Source: Hymenobacter sp. HSC-4F20 (GTDB taxonomy: Bacteria > Bacteroidota > Bacteroidia > Cytophagales > Hymenobacteraceae). Taken from it: DNA of 64,000 nt. Below the pieces are notes generated by a model. That model was not told the DNA's origin. It was given only the letters and a program-made list of their open reading frames with translations, and did no database searches. Positions 51,448 through 60,965 of this stretch are shown in pieces. The position numbers and the translations under genes are program-made. The stretch's first letter is position 1. The number at the start of each line of letters is the position of its first letter. The stretch lies in NCBI RefSeq assembly GCF_019599275.1, contig NZ_JAHZTD010000001.1:1860001-1924000 (forward strand). The letters are read 5' to 3'.

Positions 51448-52128
51448 TCACGCGTCCTCCTTCATCACGTAGCCCATGCCCACCAGCGTATGAATGAGCT
51501 TGGGCGTGAAGTCCTTGTCGAGCTTTTTACGCAGGAAGTTGATGTACACGTCAATGACGTTGGAGCCTGTATCGAAGGATGTTTCCCAGACGTGCTCCAG
51601 AATATCCACCCGCGACACGACCCGGTTCTGGTTGCGCAGCAAGTACTCCAGCAGGGCAAACTCGCGGGCGGTGAGCTGCACTACCTGCCCGGCCCGCTGC
51701 ACTACCTTCCGGACGGGGTCCAGGGTCAGGTCGGCCAGGCGTAGCACGGCCTCGGCGGCGGGGGCCTCGTGGCGGCGGCGGGTGAGGGCGCGGATGCGGG
51801 CCAGCAGCTCCTGGAAGGCGAAGGGCTTGACCAGGTAGTCATCGGCACCCGCATCGAGGCCCCGGATTTTATCATCGGTTTCGCCCAGGGCCGTGAGCAT
51901 CAGAATCGGCACACTGGTATCCTGGGCCCGCACCTGCCGGCACACCTCCAGCCCGCTCAGGCCGGGCAGCAGCGTGTCAAGAATGAGCAGGTCGTAGCCT
52001 CCGGCCTGGGCCAGGCGCAGACCCAGTAGTCCATCGGCGGCCAAGTCAACGGTGTGATGTTGCTCCGTGAGGCCCTGATGCAGAAAGGAGGCCACTTTGG
52101 GTTCGTCTTCAACCAGCAAAATCTTCAT
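51448..52128 (-). CDS. OmpR/PhoB-family response regulator
   Basis: A 226-residue two-domain regulator. The receiver domain has the acidic pair VEDEP (residues 7-8), the phosphoacceptor Asp51 in LLILDTLLPG, Thr79 in LMLTAL and Lys101 in YLVKPFAF. A winged-helix DNA-binding domain follows (VVQLTAREFALLEYLLRNQNR; SFDTGSNVIDVYINFLRKKL). It is the first gene of the pair with the histidine kinase. It is divergent from the exopolysaccharide cluster, whose promoter starts ~140 bp away, so control of that cluster is possible. Confidence 0.94.
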   Translation of the reverse strand: MKILLVEDEPKVASFLHQGLTEQHHTVDLAADGLLGLRLAQAGGYDLLILDTLLPGLSGLEVCRQVRAQDTSVPILMLTALGETDDKIRGLDAGADDYLVKPFAFQELLARIRALTRRRHEAPAAEAVLRLADLTLDPVRKVVQRAGQVVQLTAREFALLEYLLRNQNRVVSRVDILEHVWETSFDTGSNVIDVYINFLRKKLDKDFTPKLIHTLVGMGYVMKEDA

Positions 52129-52270
52129 GGGCAGGCTATACGCGGATTAGAGCCGGCAAGGTAGCGCCTGCTCCGGTAAGGAAAGAAAATGGCGCCTTCT
52201 GTAACCCCTTCACAGGGAAGTACGTTGCCTGCATCAATGCAAATAATTATAGAAATAATTTAAATATCCC

Positions 52271-52301
52271 TTGACTTTACAACTTCAATCCAATACGTTT
52301 A
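52271..52301 (+). promoter_or_regulatory. Bacteroidota-type promoter of the exopolysaccharide operon
   Basis: TTGA at 52271-52274, a 19-nt spacer and TACGTTTA at 52294-52301 match the -33 TTG / -7 TAnnTTTG consensus of the Bacteroidota primary sigma factor at seven of eight -7 positions. The surroundings (52240-52310) are AT-rich. It leaves a leader of about 100 nt before the ATG at 52408. Confidence 0.65.
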
Positions 52302-52407
52302 TGGAAATATTCAATGCTACGCCTATGTAAGCCCCGCTGTTTTTACCTCCTTTCTTCACTGCTTGCCAGTAGCTGCTTTCTCCCGCTTCATCTCTCCCCG
52401 CTGCGCT

Positions 52408-53202
52408 ATGCTGTCTATGCTTCGCCGTTTCGGCCGCACTCTCCTATTGTCTTTGGTTTTGATTTGGCCAGTGCTGACTGGCTGCGTATCCCAGAAAAAT
52501 CTGCCGTATCTGCAAGGGCAGAAATACAATACCCGCACGCCCGTAACGGCCGACAACGCTCCCCAGCGCTACCGCATTCAGCCCGGTGATGTGCTCAGCA
52601 TCCGGGTGCAGAGCGTGCAACCGCAGCTCAACGATATCTTTAATACCGTGGACACCCGGGCCGTGTTCAACGGGGACCCGGGCAACCTCTACCTGACGGG
52701 TTACTCCGTAGACGATGCCGGCACTATTAACCTACCTACCGTGGGCAAACTCAAGGTAGGTGGCCTCACGGTGGAAGAAACCCAGGCCGCGGCCCAGCAG
52801 CAGGTAGCCCGCTACGTGCGCGACGCCAATGTGCTGGTGAAGCTGCTCTCCTTCAAAGTAACCGTGCTGGGCGAGGTTCGCGCGCCCGGCCGCTACTTCG
52901 TCTATAACGCCCAGTGCACCGTGCTCGAAGGCCTGGGCCTGGCCGGCGACCTAACTGAGTTCGGCAACCGCCGCAACGTGAAGCTGATCCGGCAGACGAT
53001 AAAGGGCTCAGAAGTAGTCCTGCTCGACCTGACCGACCCCGCCCTGCTCACCTCGCCCTACTTCTACCTGCTGCCCAACGATGCCCTGTACGTGGAGCCT
53101 CTGAAAGCCCGCGCCGACCGGGGCAACGCGGGCAACCTAGCCCTGGTTTTCTCAGGCATTTCGGCCGTAGTGCTGATTCTCAACTACCTGAAAGTTTTTT
53201 AA
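52408..53202 (+). CDS. Polysaccharide export (OPX/Wza-like) outer-membrane lipoprotein
   Basis: A 264-residue lipoprotein: signal helix then lipobox LTGC (Cys26). The polysaccharide-export domain begins at YRIQPGDVLSIRVQSVQ, followed by an SLBB-type segment (KVTVLGEVRAPGRYFVYN) and a hydrophobic C-terminal helix (NLALVFSGISAVVLILNYL), the usual arrangement in Bacteroidota export proteins. It would form the outer-membrane exit of the polymer. The ATG at 52408 is preferred to 52363 as it opens the signal; 52417 is an alternative. The Wzc-like gene follows in 46 bp. Confidence 0.9.
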   Translation: MLSMLRRFGRTLLLSLVLIWPVLTGCVSQKNLPYLQGQKYNTRTPVTADNAPQRYRIQPGDVLSIRVQSVQPQLNDIFNTVDTRAVFNGDPGNLYLTGYSVDDAGTINLPTVGKLKVGGLTVEETQAAAQQQVARYVRDANVLVKLLSFKVTVLGEVRAPGRYFVYNAQCTVLEGLGLAGDLTEFGNRRNVKLIRQTIKGSEVVLLDLTDPALLTSPYFYLLPNDALYVEPLKARADRGNAGNLALVFSGISAVVLILNYLKVF

Positions 53203-53248
53203 CCCTGCCGCCCTGCCGCGCCTCCTCTCATCCTAATCCTCTATCGGA

Positions 53249-55642
53249 ATGGAACCACGTCCGCACACATCCACCGATGAACTCGACCTGCACGAGCTGT
53301 TTTTCCGCTTGCGCCAGCGCTGGCCTCTGTTTCTGGGGTCGTTGCTGCTGGCGGGCCTGCTGGCCTTTCTCTACCTGCGGGTAAAAGAGCCGGTATACGC
53401 TTTCCGGGCCACCATGCTGCTCGGCGACCAGGGCACCGGCTCCAAGCAAGCGCAGGAGCTGCTCAAAATTCTGGAGGTGAAGGAGAAAGGCACTAAGATG
53501 GAGGACGAAATCGGGCTGCTGACCTCCGCCGACATGGTGGGCCAGGCCTTGCAGCGCCTGCCCTTCAACGTGGCGTACTACGCCGCCCCTACTACCTGGC
53601 TGAACACGTTCAAGGATGTGCAGGTGCGCGAGCGGGCCGCGGGCACAGTGCCGTTCCGGCTGGTGCCCGACCTGAGCGCCCCGCAGCTGGCGGGCGTGCC
53701 CATTTACGTGGAGCCTACCCCCGATGGCCGCTTCCACCTCCGGGCCGACGCCGATAAAGGCCAACTCTACAGCCTGCCTACCGGCGAGCTGGTACGGGAA
53801 GTGCTGGGCGTACACCTCAATGAAACCGTACGCGCCGGCGACACGCTGCGCCACCCCCTGCTCACGGCCGTGGTGCAGGCCGAGCCCAATTACCCCGCCG
53901 CCGGCACCGACGAGCACTACTACGTGGTGCTGCGCGACCATAACAGCCTGATTGGCGAATACATGGGTCACCTCTCCATCAAGCCCATCGACCGGGAGTC
54001 GCGCATTATTGAGCTGACCAGCAAAGGCAGCGTGCCGCAGAAGGAAACTCAGTTTCTGGACACGCTGATGCACAGCTACGTACAAAACGACTTGCTGGCC
54101 AAGAACCTGACCGGCCAAAAAACGGTAGCCTTCCTCGACAAGGAAATCGGCCACCTGTCGGACTCCTTGCGGCGCTCTACGGCGGCGCTTAGCTCCTTCC
54201 GGGCCGCCCGGGGGGTAGTAGACGCCGGGGCGCAATCGGCCCGCGGCATTCAGCAGCAGGGCGAGCTGGAAATGCTCCGGGCCAAGGTGGCCACCAACCG
54301 CAAGTACTACCAGAACATGCTGGCCTACCTGCGCGACACCCACGGCGGCAACCACATTGTAGCTCCCAGCAGCGTGGGCATCGAGGACCCAGTGGTAAAC
54401 AACCTGATTCTGCAGCTTACCGACCTGAACAGCCAGCGCGCGGCCCTGGGCGTGAATGCCAGCGCCGAGAACCCCATGGTAACGGTGCTTGACGAGCGGA
54501 TTCGGGTAGCCAAGGAAACCCTGACCCAGACCCTGGCCAACATGACCCGCGCCGCCGACATTGCCCTGCGCGACTTCGACGCCCAACTGGGCAAGGTGCG
54601 CGGCACCATGAGCCAGATGCCAGAAAATGAGCGGCAGCTGGCTTCGCTGAAAAGCAAAACCGACTTCAACGACAAAAACTACCAGTTTCTGATTGAGAAG
54701 CGGGCCGAGGCTGCTATTGCCCTGGCCACCAACGCCACCGATAAGAAGGTAGTAGACGCCGCCGGCATGCAGGGCGACGCGCCTACCGCGCCCAAGCCGG
54801 GGGTAGTGCTGCTCATTGCCCTGGTGGCAGGCCTGGCTCTCCCCCTGGGCGTTACCTTGCTCCTGGACAAGGCCAACCGCCGTATTCAAAGCAAGGAAGA
54901 CCTCTCGCGCATTACTACCATCCCGATGCTGGGAGTAGTGGCCCACGGCTCCAAGCAGGACAAGGAAAGCATGCTGCGCGACCCCAAAGGCCCCATTGCC
55001 GAGTCGTTCCGCTCCATCCGGGTGAACCTGCAGTACCTGGCCGCCGGCCTGGACAAGAAGCTCATTGGGGTTACTTCCTCCGTGCCAGGCGAAGGCAAAA
55101 CCTTCTGCTCCGTAAATCTGGCCGCGGAAATGGCCCAGAGCGGGCGCAAGGTGCTGCTGCTGGAGTGCGACCTGCGCCGCCCCACGGTAGCGAGCTACTT
55201 CCAGCTAGAGCAGGCCTGCGCTGAGCACGGCCTGAGTTCCTACCTGATGGGCCTGAGCACCCTGGAGGACTGCCGCCATGCCTCGGGGGTGCGCAACCTC
55301 GACGTTATCTGCTGCGGCCCCATCCCAGGCAACCCGACCGAGCTGCTGGAAAGCCAGCGCATGGAGGAGCTGCTGGAGCAGCTGCGCACTCAGTACGACT
55401 ACGTAATTGTGGATACCCCGCCCACGGGCTACGTGTCGGAGTTTTTTATGCTGCTGCGCCACCTCGACGCTAACATCTACGTGGTACGCCAGAACTACAC
55501 CGACCGTGGCCTGATCAGTCAGATCAACGAGCTGCACCGCGAGCAGAAGATCAAGCATATCTACCTTATTATTAACGATATGCATTTTACCAAAACTTAC
55601 GAGTACCGCCACAAGGAGAAGGCCTACACCTACGGGTATTAG
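53249..55642 (+). CDS. Wzc-like polysaccharide co-polymerase / tyrosine autokinase
   Basis: A 797-residue inner-membrane protein. A Wzz-type domain spans the first helix (PLFLGSLLLAGLLAFLYLRV, near 30-48) and a long periplasmic part with coiled-coil segments; a second helix (VVLLIALVAGLALPLGVTLL) is near 520. The cytoplasmic BY-kinase domain has Walker A GVTSSVPGEGKT (near residue 610), Walker A' LLLECDLRRP and Walker B YVIVDTPPTG. The C-terminus carries a cluster of five tyrosines (YEYRHKEKAYTYGY), the autophosphorylation tail. It sets chain length and links synthesis to export. No cognate phosphatase is seen in the window. Confidence 0.94.
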   Translation: MEPRPHTSTDELDLHELFFRLRQRWPLFLGSLLLAGLLAFLYLRVKEPVYAFRATMLLGDQGTGSKQAQELLKILEVKEKGTKMEDEIGLLTSADMVGQALQRLPFNVAYYAAPTTWLNTFKDVQVRERAAGTVPFRLVPDLSAPQLAGVPIYVEPTPDGRFHLRADADKGQLYSLPTGELVREVLGVHLNETVRAGDTLRHPLLTAVVQAEPNYPAAGTDEHYYVVLRDHNSLIGEYMGHLSIKPIDRESRIIELTSKGSVPQKETQFLDTLMHSYVQNDLLAKNLTGQKTVAFLDKEIGHLSDSLRRSTAALSSFRAARGVVDAGAQSARGIQQQGELEMLRAKVATNRKYYQNMLAYLRDTHGGNHIVAPSSVGIEDPVVNNLILQLTDLNSQRAALGVNASAENPMVTVLDERIRVAKETLTQTLANMTRAADIALRDFDAQLGKVRGTMSQMPENERQLASLKSKTDFNDKNYQFLIEKRAEAAIALATNATDKKVVDAAGMQGDAPTAPKPGVVLLIALVAGLALPLGVTLLLDKANRRIQSKEDLSRITTIPMLGVVAHGSKQDKESMLRDPKGPIAESFRSIRVNLQYLAAGLDKKLIGVTSSVPGEGKTFCSVNLAAEMAQSGRKVLLLECDLRRPTVASYFQLEQACAEHGLSSYLMGLSTLEDCRHASGVRNLDVICCGPIPGNPTELLESQRMEELLEQLRTQYDYVIVDTPPTGYVSEFFMLLRHLDANIYVVRQNYTDRGLISQINELHREQKIKHIYLIINDMHFTKTYEYRHKEKAYTYGY

Positions 55643-55782
55643 CCAGCCTCTGCCGCCGCTCCGCTTTTCCGCCCTGTCGCTTGCCGTCCCGCGGCGGCGG
55701 CCCGCTGCTTGCGGGCCGCCGCCGGAAGGTTCCCCCCTCTACTCCCTGCTCCGCTCCCGTACCTTTCTACCCGGATAGCCTC

Positions 55783-57411
55783 ATGGCTTCTTCTGCTCCT
55801 AACTTGACCACGGCAGCCGTTCACGGCGTGAAGTGGACTACCGCGGCAACCATCACCACTTCCTTACTGCAAATTGGCTACACGGCCACCATGGCCCGTC
55901 TGCTGAGTCCGGCGGCGTTTGGCTTGGTGGCCCTGGCCGGGGTTATCCTGCGCTTCGGCTCCTACTTCGCCCAAATGGGCATGGAGCAGGCCATTATCCA
56001 GAAGCCCGACATTACCAGCAAGGACGTGCGGGCCGCCTTCACCTCTTCGCTGGGCCTGAGCGTGGTGTTTGCTGGCCTGCTGCTACTGGGGGCTCCGCTG
56101 GCCGCTGGCATTGTGCGCCAGCCCGAGGTAGTGCCCGTAGTGCGGGTGCTGGCCGTGGGCCTGCTCCTGACGGGCTTCAACGCCACAGCCCTGAGTTTGC
56201 TGCGGCGGCGCATGCAGTTCCGCACCCTGGCCCTACTTGAGGTGGTGTCCTACGTGCTGAGCTACGGCCTGCTGGGCATTGGCCTGGCCTGGCAGGGGTT
56301 TGGCGTGTGGAGCCTGGTAGGGGCTACCCTGGGCCAGGGCCTGCTGCTGACGGTACTGAGCTACGGGGCCGTCCGCCACGACCTGCGGCTGCTGTTCGAC
56401 TGGGCAACCTACCGCCCGCTGGTGGCCTACGGCAGCCGCATGTCGGCCATCAGCTTCCTGGAGTTCGTGACGGGCTCCCTGGATACGCTGCTGATTGGCC
56501 GCTTGCTGGGCGCGGCGGCCCTGGGCATTTACAGCCGGGGCTGGCAGCTCATTGGCCTACCCGTGTATATGCTGACGACCAGCGTTTCCCGGGTGGTGTT
56601 TCCCTCCTTCAGCCAGGTACAGGCCGACCGGCCCCGGCTGAAGAACGTGTACCTCAGCAGCATTACCCTGATTGCGGCCCTGGTAATCCCCATCTGCGCC
56701 GGTGCGGCCGTAGCAGCCCCCGAAATTGTGCGGGTGATGCTGGGCCCGAGTTGGGGCGAGGCCGTGCCGGTTCTGCGGGTGGTGTGCGCCGCTTTCAGCC
56801 TGAGTATGGTGACCATGTTTGCCGGGGTGGTGTGCGATGCAACGGCCACGCTCACGCCCAAGCTGTGGCTGAACCTGGGCTACGTGGTGCTGCTCACCGG
56901 CCTGTTCTACGGTCTGAGCCCCTACGGGCTGCTGGGCGTGGCCGGCGCCGTAGTAGCCGGGGAGGTTATCCGGACGGTGCTTTACCTGCTGCTCATGCGC
57001 CGGGTGCTGGCCGTCACCACGGCGGAAGTGCTCGGCTCCTACGTGCCCGGGCTACTGGCCGGGGCAGCCGTAGCCGCCGGTATTGCCGCTGTGCGCCTGC
57101 TGCTACCGCCCGGCCTGGTGCCGGCCTCCGTGCTGCTGCTTGCGGAAATGAGTATTGGTGCGCTGCTGCTGCTGGGCCTGGCCGTGGGTATGCCGCCGGC
57201 GGGTTTGCGCAGCGTATTGCGCCGCCTGCTGGCCCGCCTGCAGGAAGGCCAAGCCGGAACGGGCCGGGTAGAACTGCTGCTGCGGGCATTTTCTGCCCGC
57301 CTCGCCCGGCTTGACGGGGAGCCGGTTCCCATTCCGGCTACGGCTCCGTCCGGTGTTCCTCTGCGCCCCCACGCTGCCCTATTGCCCGATCCGGAAACCG
57401 AACTAGCCTAG
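55783..57411 (+). CDS. Lipid-linked oligosaccharide flippase (Wzx/MOP family)
   Basis: A 542-residue membrane protein with about twelve to fourteen helices, beginning AAVHGVKWTTAATITTSLLQIGYTATMARLLSPAAFGL, the standard N-terminus of the WzxC-type polysaccharide transporter family; SFLEFVTGSLDTLLIGRLLGAAALGIYSRGW is the second diagnostic block. It would move repeat units across the inner membrane. The ATG at 55783 is used; upstream residues to 55681 look untranslated. An extra Pro/Ala-rich tail follows the last helix. The next gene starts 3 bp on. Confidence 0.9.
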   Translation: MASSAPNLTTAAVHGVKWTTAATITTSLLQIGYTATMARLLSPAAFGLVALAGVILRFGSYFAQMGMEQAIIQKPDITSKDVRAAFTSSLGLSVVFAGLLLLGAPLAAGIVRQPEVVPVVRVLAVGLLLTGFNATALSLLRRRMQFRTLALLEVVSYVLSYGLLGIGLAWQGFGVWSLVGATLGQGLLLTVLSYGAVRHDLRLLFDWATYRPLVAYGSRMSAISFLEFVTGSLDTLLIGRLLGAAALGIYSRGWQLIGLPVYMLTTSVSRVVFPSFSQVQADRPRLKNVYLSSITLIAALVIPICAGAAVAAPEIVRVMLGPSWGEAVPVLRVVCAAFSLSMVTMFAGVVCDATATLTPKLWLNLGYVVLLTGLFYGLSPYGLLGVAGAVVAGEVIRTVLYLLLMRRVLAVTTAEVLGSYVPGLLAGAAVAAGIAAVRLLLPPGLVPASVLLLAEMSIGALLLLGLAVGMPPAGLRSVLRRLLARLQEGQAGTGRVELLLRAFSARLARLDGEPVPIPATAPSGVPLRPHAALLPDPETELA

Positions 57412-57413
57412 TC

Positions 57414-58568
57414 ATGCGTGTACTCTACGACCATCAGGCTTTTTCGCTGCAGGATTTCGGGGGCGTGTCGCGCTACCATCACGAGCTGCTTTGCCACGCT
57501 ACCTGGCAGTCGGAGCTGGCGGTAGTGCTCAGCAACAACCTCTACCTGCGCGACCGGAAATACTCCAACCACCGCACCTTTTTGCCCAACGTGCCCCTGC
57601 CGGCCCGCTGGCGGGTAATCAAGCACTTCAACCACCGGGCCTCGGTGCAGGCCCTGCGGCGGGGCGCTTTTGACGTCTTCCACCCTACCCTCACCGACGA
57701 CCCCTACTTTCTCGACCTGCTGGATGAGCGGCCCCTGGTCATTACCCTGCACGACATGATTCCGGCCCTGTTCCCGCAGTACTACACCGACCGGGACGGG
57801 CAAACGCTGGAGCACATTGTGCGGCGGGCCAACCGCGTGATTACTGTATCGGAAAACACCCGGGCCGATGTGCTGCGCCTGCTGCCGGTGGCGCCGGAGC
57901 GGGTGTGCGTGGTGCATCACGGCTACGCCGACCGGGAATATACCACGGCGGGCCCGGCCCTACCGGTGCCGGAACGCTACGTGCTGTTTACCGGCAGCCG
58001 CGCCCTGTACAAGAACTTCGGCTGCCTGCTCGAAGCCCTGGCCTTGCTACCCCCGGCCGCCGCGGCCGGCCTGCATCTGGTGTGCGCCGGGGGCGGGCCC
58101 TTCACGGCGGCAGAGCAAGAGCTGCTGCACCTCACTGGGTGGGCCAAGCGCGCCCATCAGTTCGGGCCCGTCACGGATGCCCAGCTCAACCAGTTGTACC
58201 GCCACGCCCTGGCGTTCGTGTTCCCCTCCCAGTACGAGGGCTTTGGCTTGCCCGTGCTGGAAGCCTTCGGGCAGCAGTGCCCGGTGCTGCTAAGCCACGC
58301 TTCCTGCTTTCCGGAAATAGCCCAGGAGGCAGCCCTCTACCATCACCCGCACGAGCCCGCCGAGCTGGCTCAGCAACTGGAGCGCCTGCTGCTGGACGCC
58401 ACCCTGCGCCAGGACCTGATTCGGATGGGGCAGCTGCGCCTGCTCGATTTCACTTGGCAGCAAACCGCCCGCCGCACCCGGGCCGTGTACGAAGCCGCCG
58501 GTCAAGACGCGAATCCGCACCTGACCCCGGTACCCGTCGTTCCACCCGTTCCCGTCCTTGAGCTATGA
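57414..58568 (+). CDS. GT4-family glycosyltransferase
   Basis: A 384-residue GT-B glycosyltransferase: N-terminal half with FGGVSRYHHELL (start of the nucleotide-binding loop), ITLHDMIPALFPQYY and VITVSENTRADVLRLLPV, then the C-terminal GT1/GT4 domain with YVLFTGSRALYKNFGCLLEAL and the retaining-enzyme Glu motif QYEGFGLPVLEAFG. It adds a sugar to the growing repeat unit; donor and linkage are unknown. The stop overlaps the next start as ATGA. Confidence 0.9.
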   Translation: MRVLYDHQAFSLQDFGGVSRYHHELLCHATWQSELAVVLSNNLYLRDRKYSNHRTFLPNVPLPARWRVIKHFNHRASVQALRRGAFDVFHPTLTDDPYFLDLLDERPLVITLHDMIPALFPQYYTDRDGQTLEHIVRRANRVITVSENTRADVLRLLPVAPERVCVVHHGYADREYTTAGPALPVPERYVLFTGSRALYKNFGCLLEALALLPPAAAAGLHLVCAGGGPFTAAEQELLHLTGWAKRAHQFGPVTDAQLNQLYRHALAFVFPSQYEGFGLPVLEAFGQQCPVLLSHASCFPEIAQEAALYHHPHEPAELAQQLERLLLDATLRQDLIRMGQLRLLDFTWQQTARRTRAVYEAAGQDANPHLTPVPVVPPVPVLEL

Positions 58569-59899
58569 AAATCAGCTTGCGCTTTCGTCATGTGCTACCC
58601 GCGCTGGGGGTACTAGCCACCGACCGGGCCTTCAACGAGTTTCTGGTGAAGGACAACGAGGACCCGGTACTAGGCTTGTATAACTATGCTATAACAGGCT
58701 TTTCGCTGCTGCTCATCGTCGGGTATTTCCGCTACCTCAGCCCCGTGATGCGCAAGTGGCTGCTGGTGGTGCTGGCCGCCACCGCGGCCCTGGCCCTGGA
58801 GTCGTACAGTGGCTGGGGCACGCCCATGGTCTACCCCCACGTGTTTGCCAAGCTCATGGCCCTGCTGCCCATTTTTGGGCTCTACGCCTACTACCGCTGC
58901 TACCCGCTGCCCGCGCCCCTGCTCATGGTGCTGCTACTGGCTGGGTTGGTGATAAACCTGGCCTTCTACCATCCCGATGCCCTCAGCTTATCGGCCTTCC
59001 TGGACAACGAGCGGGGCTTCGATGTCACGTCGGCGTTTCTGCTACTGCTACCCGCGCTTTACTACTTTAATGAGTACCTGAGCCGGGGCGGTTTGCTGCG
59101 GCTGGGCGTATTTTTTGGGTTGCTGGCGCTGATTGTGTTTCTGCAGCACCGCACCGTGTGGCTAACTACGGCGCTGGCCCTGGTCCTCAACGGGGCGTTT
59201 GTGCTGGCGGGCCGGGTGGAGGGCGCCCGGCTGAGCATGAACCGCCTGCTACCCATGCTGCTGATGCCGCTGGTGCTGGGCCTGATTGGGGGCGCGGCCG
59301 TGGTGCTCGATAACCCCAAGGTGCTGCGCAAGCTGGAAAGCAGCGTGGAAGATATTGAGCACGCCGACAAGCAGGGCACGGGCAGCTGGCGCCTGCAGCA
59401 GATTGAAACCTACCAGCCCTTCGTGGAGGAGCACCCCGTGCTGGGCATGCGGCTGGAAGGCTTCGAGCTGCCCATGCAATTCTACGGCGACGGGGACCAC
59501 CCCGTTTGGGCCGACCATACCGGCCACCACTTCCACAGCTTCTACCTCGACCGGCTGTTTTACTTTGGGGTTCTGGGCTTGCTGCTGGTGCTGGCCGTGC
59601 CCATCGGGCAGCTCTGGAAACGGGTGCGCCAGCAGGTGCCCTTCAGCCCCACCACGGCCACCTTCATCAGCTACGCCAGTAGCGCCCTGCTTTACGGCAT
59701 TTCCTACGACTGGCCCCCCTACCTCTACGGCATTATTGGCCTCACGCTGGCGCTGGCCGTGCCCGTGCCGTTTGCCGCCTTTGCCTGGGGGGCCGGGGCT
59801 CCCGCTAGTCCGGCTACCCAGCCCGAGTTCGGCGCGGCGCCCGTGGTGCTTTCTCCTTCCGCCCTTCAAGCTCCCACCGCGCATGCTGTCCACTCCTGA
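58565..59899 (+). CDS. Wzy/O-antigen-ligase-like membrane protein
   Basis: A 444-residue protein with roughly ten to eleven helices and a large periplasmic loop near residues 250-330 (EDIEHADKQGTGSWRLQQIETYQPFVEEHPVLGMRLEG, then HTGHHFHSFYLD). The ETY..EHPVLG and HxH-S-F pattern is what O-antigen ligase/polymerase-like (Wzy_C) proteins have in this loop. It would polymerise or ligate repeat units in the periplasm. Its start overlaps the preceding gene as ATGA, its end overlaps the next by 17 bp. Confidence 0.82.
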   Translation: MKISLRFRHVLPALGVLATDRAFNEFLVKDNEDPVLGLYNYAITGFSLLLIVGYFRYLSPVMRKWLLVVLAATAALALESYSGWGTPMVYPHVFAKLMALLPIFGLYAYYRCYPLPAPLLMVLLLAGLVINLAFYHPDALSLSAFLDNERGFDVTSAFLLLLPALYYFNEYLSRGGLLRLGVFFGLLALIVFLQHRTVWLTTALALVLNGAFVLAGRVEGARLSMNRLLPMLLMPLVLGLIGGAAVVLDNPKVLRKLESSVEDIEHADKQGTGSWRLQQIETYQPFVEEHPVLGMRLEGFELPMQFYGDGDHPVWADHTGHHFHSFYLDRLFYFGVLGLLLVLAVPIGQLWKRVRQQVPFSPTTATFISYASSALLYGISYDWPPYLYGIIGLTLALAVPVPFAAFAWGAGAPASPATQPEFGAAPVVLSPSALQAPTAHAVHS

Positions 59900-60965
59900 C
59901 CTCTCCGCTGCTGCTCCCGAGGGGGCCTCTCCACTGCAAGCGCCGGTGCTGCTGCTCCTCTTCAACCGCCCCGATACTACCCGGCGCGTGTTCGAGGCCG
60001 TGCGCCGGGCCCGCCCCACCCGCCTCTACGTGGCCGCCGACGGCCCCCGCCCTACCCACCCCGACGACGCCGCTAAATGTGCCGCCGCCCGCGCCGTGGT
60101 GCAGGACGTCGACTGGCCCTGCGAAGTGTTTACACTCTTCCGCACCAGCAACCTCAATTGCGGCGTAGGGCCTGCCAGTGCCCTTGACTGGTTTTTTCGC
60201 CGCGAAGAAGAGGGCATTATTCTCGAGGACGACTGCGTGCCCGCTCCTTCGTTCTTTCCGTTCTGCGAGGAGCTGCTGGCCCGCTACCGCCACGATACAC
60301 GCGTGCTGCACATCGGGGGTAACAACTTCAGCCGGGAAGCCCGTGGCCCCCAGCCCGCCGGCGCCGACTCCTATTACTTCTCCACCCAGGTCAACAGTTG
60401 GGGCTGGGCCACCTGGCGGCGCGCCTGGCAGCTCTATGATTTTCACTTGAGCCAGTACCACCAGCTCGCGGCCCAGGGCAAGCTGCGCGGCCTGTACAGC
60501 TCCTGGCTGGAGAACCGCTACCGCCTTAGCAAAATCCGCAGCGTGGTGGGCCTGCCCCAGCCCCCCGACGTGTGGGACTACCAGTGGCACTTTGCCATTG
60601 TGGCCCACTCGGGCCTGTGCGTGGTGCCGGCCGTCAATCTGGTGGGCAACATCGGGTTCGGGGAGCAGGGCACTCACACGCTCGACGCCACCGACGAGTT
60701 TGCCAACGTACCCACCACCGACGTGACCTTTCCCCTGCGGCACCCGGCCTTCGTACTGGCTGACCGCCGCCGCGACCAGCAACGGTTCCGGGAGTTTCTG
60801 TGGGGGCGCGTGGAAGCCAAAGCCCGCCGCCTGCTGGCTCGGGCCTTGCCCAGGCCGGCAGCTCCCGCAGCGGCGCTGCCAGGCCCGCCACCACCCGCCA
60901 CTCCCCTTGACCCGGCGCCCCTAGTGCCGGCATCGTCTTCTACCCCGCACACGCAACTGGTATGA
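59883..60965 (+). CDS. GNT-I-like nucleotide-sugar glycosyltransferase
   Basis: A 360-residue GT-A enzyme; the ATG at 59883 is chosen because the frame further upstream only shadows the Wzy-like gene. PVLLLLFNRPDTTRRVFEAV is the N-terminal nucleotide-binding strand, and EEGIILEDDCVPAPSFFPF holds the metal-binding EDD, as in GNT-I and related bacterial enzymes; SWGWATWRRAW is another conserved block of this subgroup. The final ~60 residues are a low-complexity Pro/Ala tail. Start and stop overlap with both neighbours (17 bp, and ATGA at 60962), indicating tight coupling. Confidence 0.87.
   Translation: MLSTPDLSAAAPEGASPLQAPVLLLLFNRPDTTRRVFEAVRRARPTRLYVAADGPRPTHPDDAAKCAAARAVVQDVDWPCEVFTLFRTSNLNCGVGPASALDWFFRREEEGIILEDDCVPAPSFFPFCEELLARYRHDTRVLHIGGNNFSREARGPQPAGADSYYFSTQVNSWGWATWRRAWQLYDFHLSQYHQLAAQGKLRGLYSSWLENRYRLSKIRSVVGLPQPPDVWDYQWHFAIVAHSGLCVVPAVNLVGNIGFGEQGTHTLDATDEFANVPTTDVTFPLRHPAFVLADRRRDQQRFREFLWGRVEAKARRLLARALPRPAAPAAALPGPPPPATPLDPAPLVPASSSTPHTQLV

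Noticed and set aside
53228..54946. Open frame of 572 codons on the - strand
   Set aside because: It is the complement of the Wzc-like gene; composition is low-complexity and no start region is plausible.
59286..59882. N-terminal extension of the GNT-I-like glycosyltransferase
   Set aside because: This part only shadows the Wzy-like gene in another frame; the conserved domain begins after the ATG at 59883.
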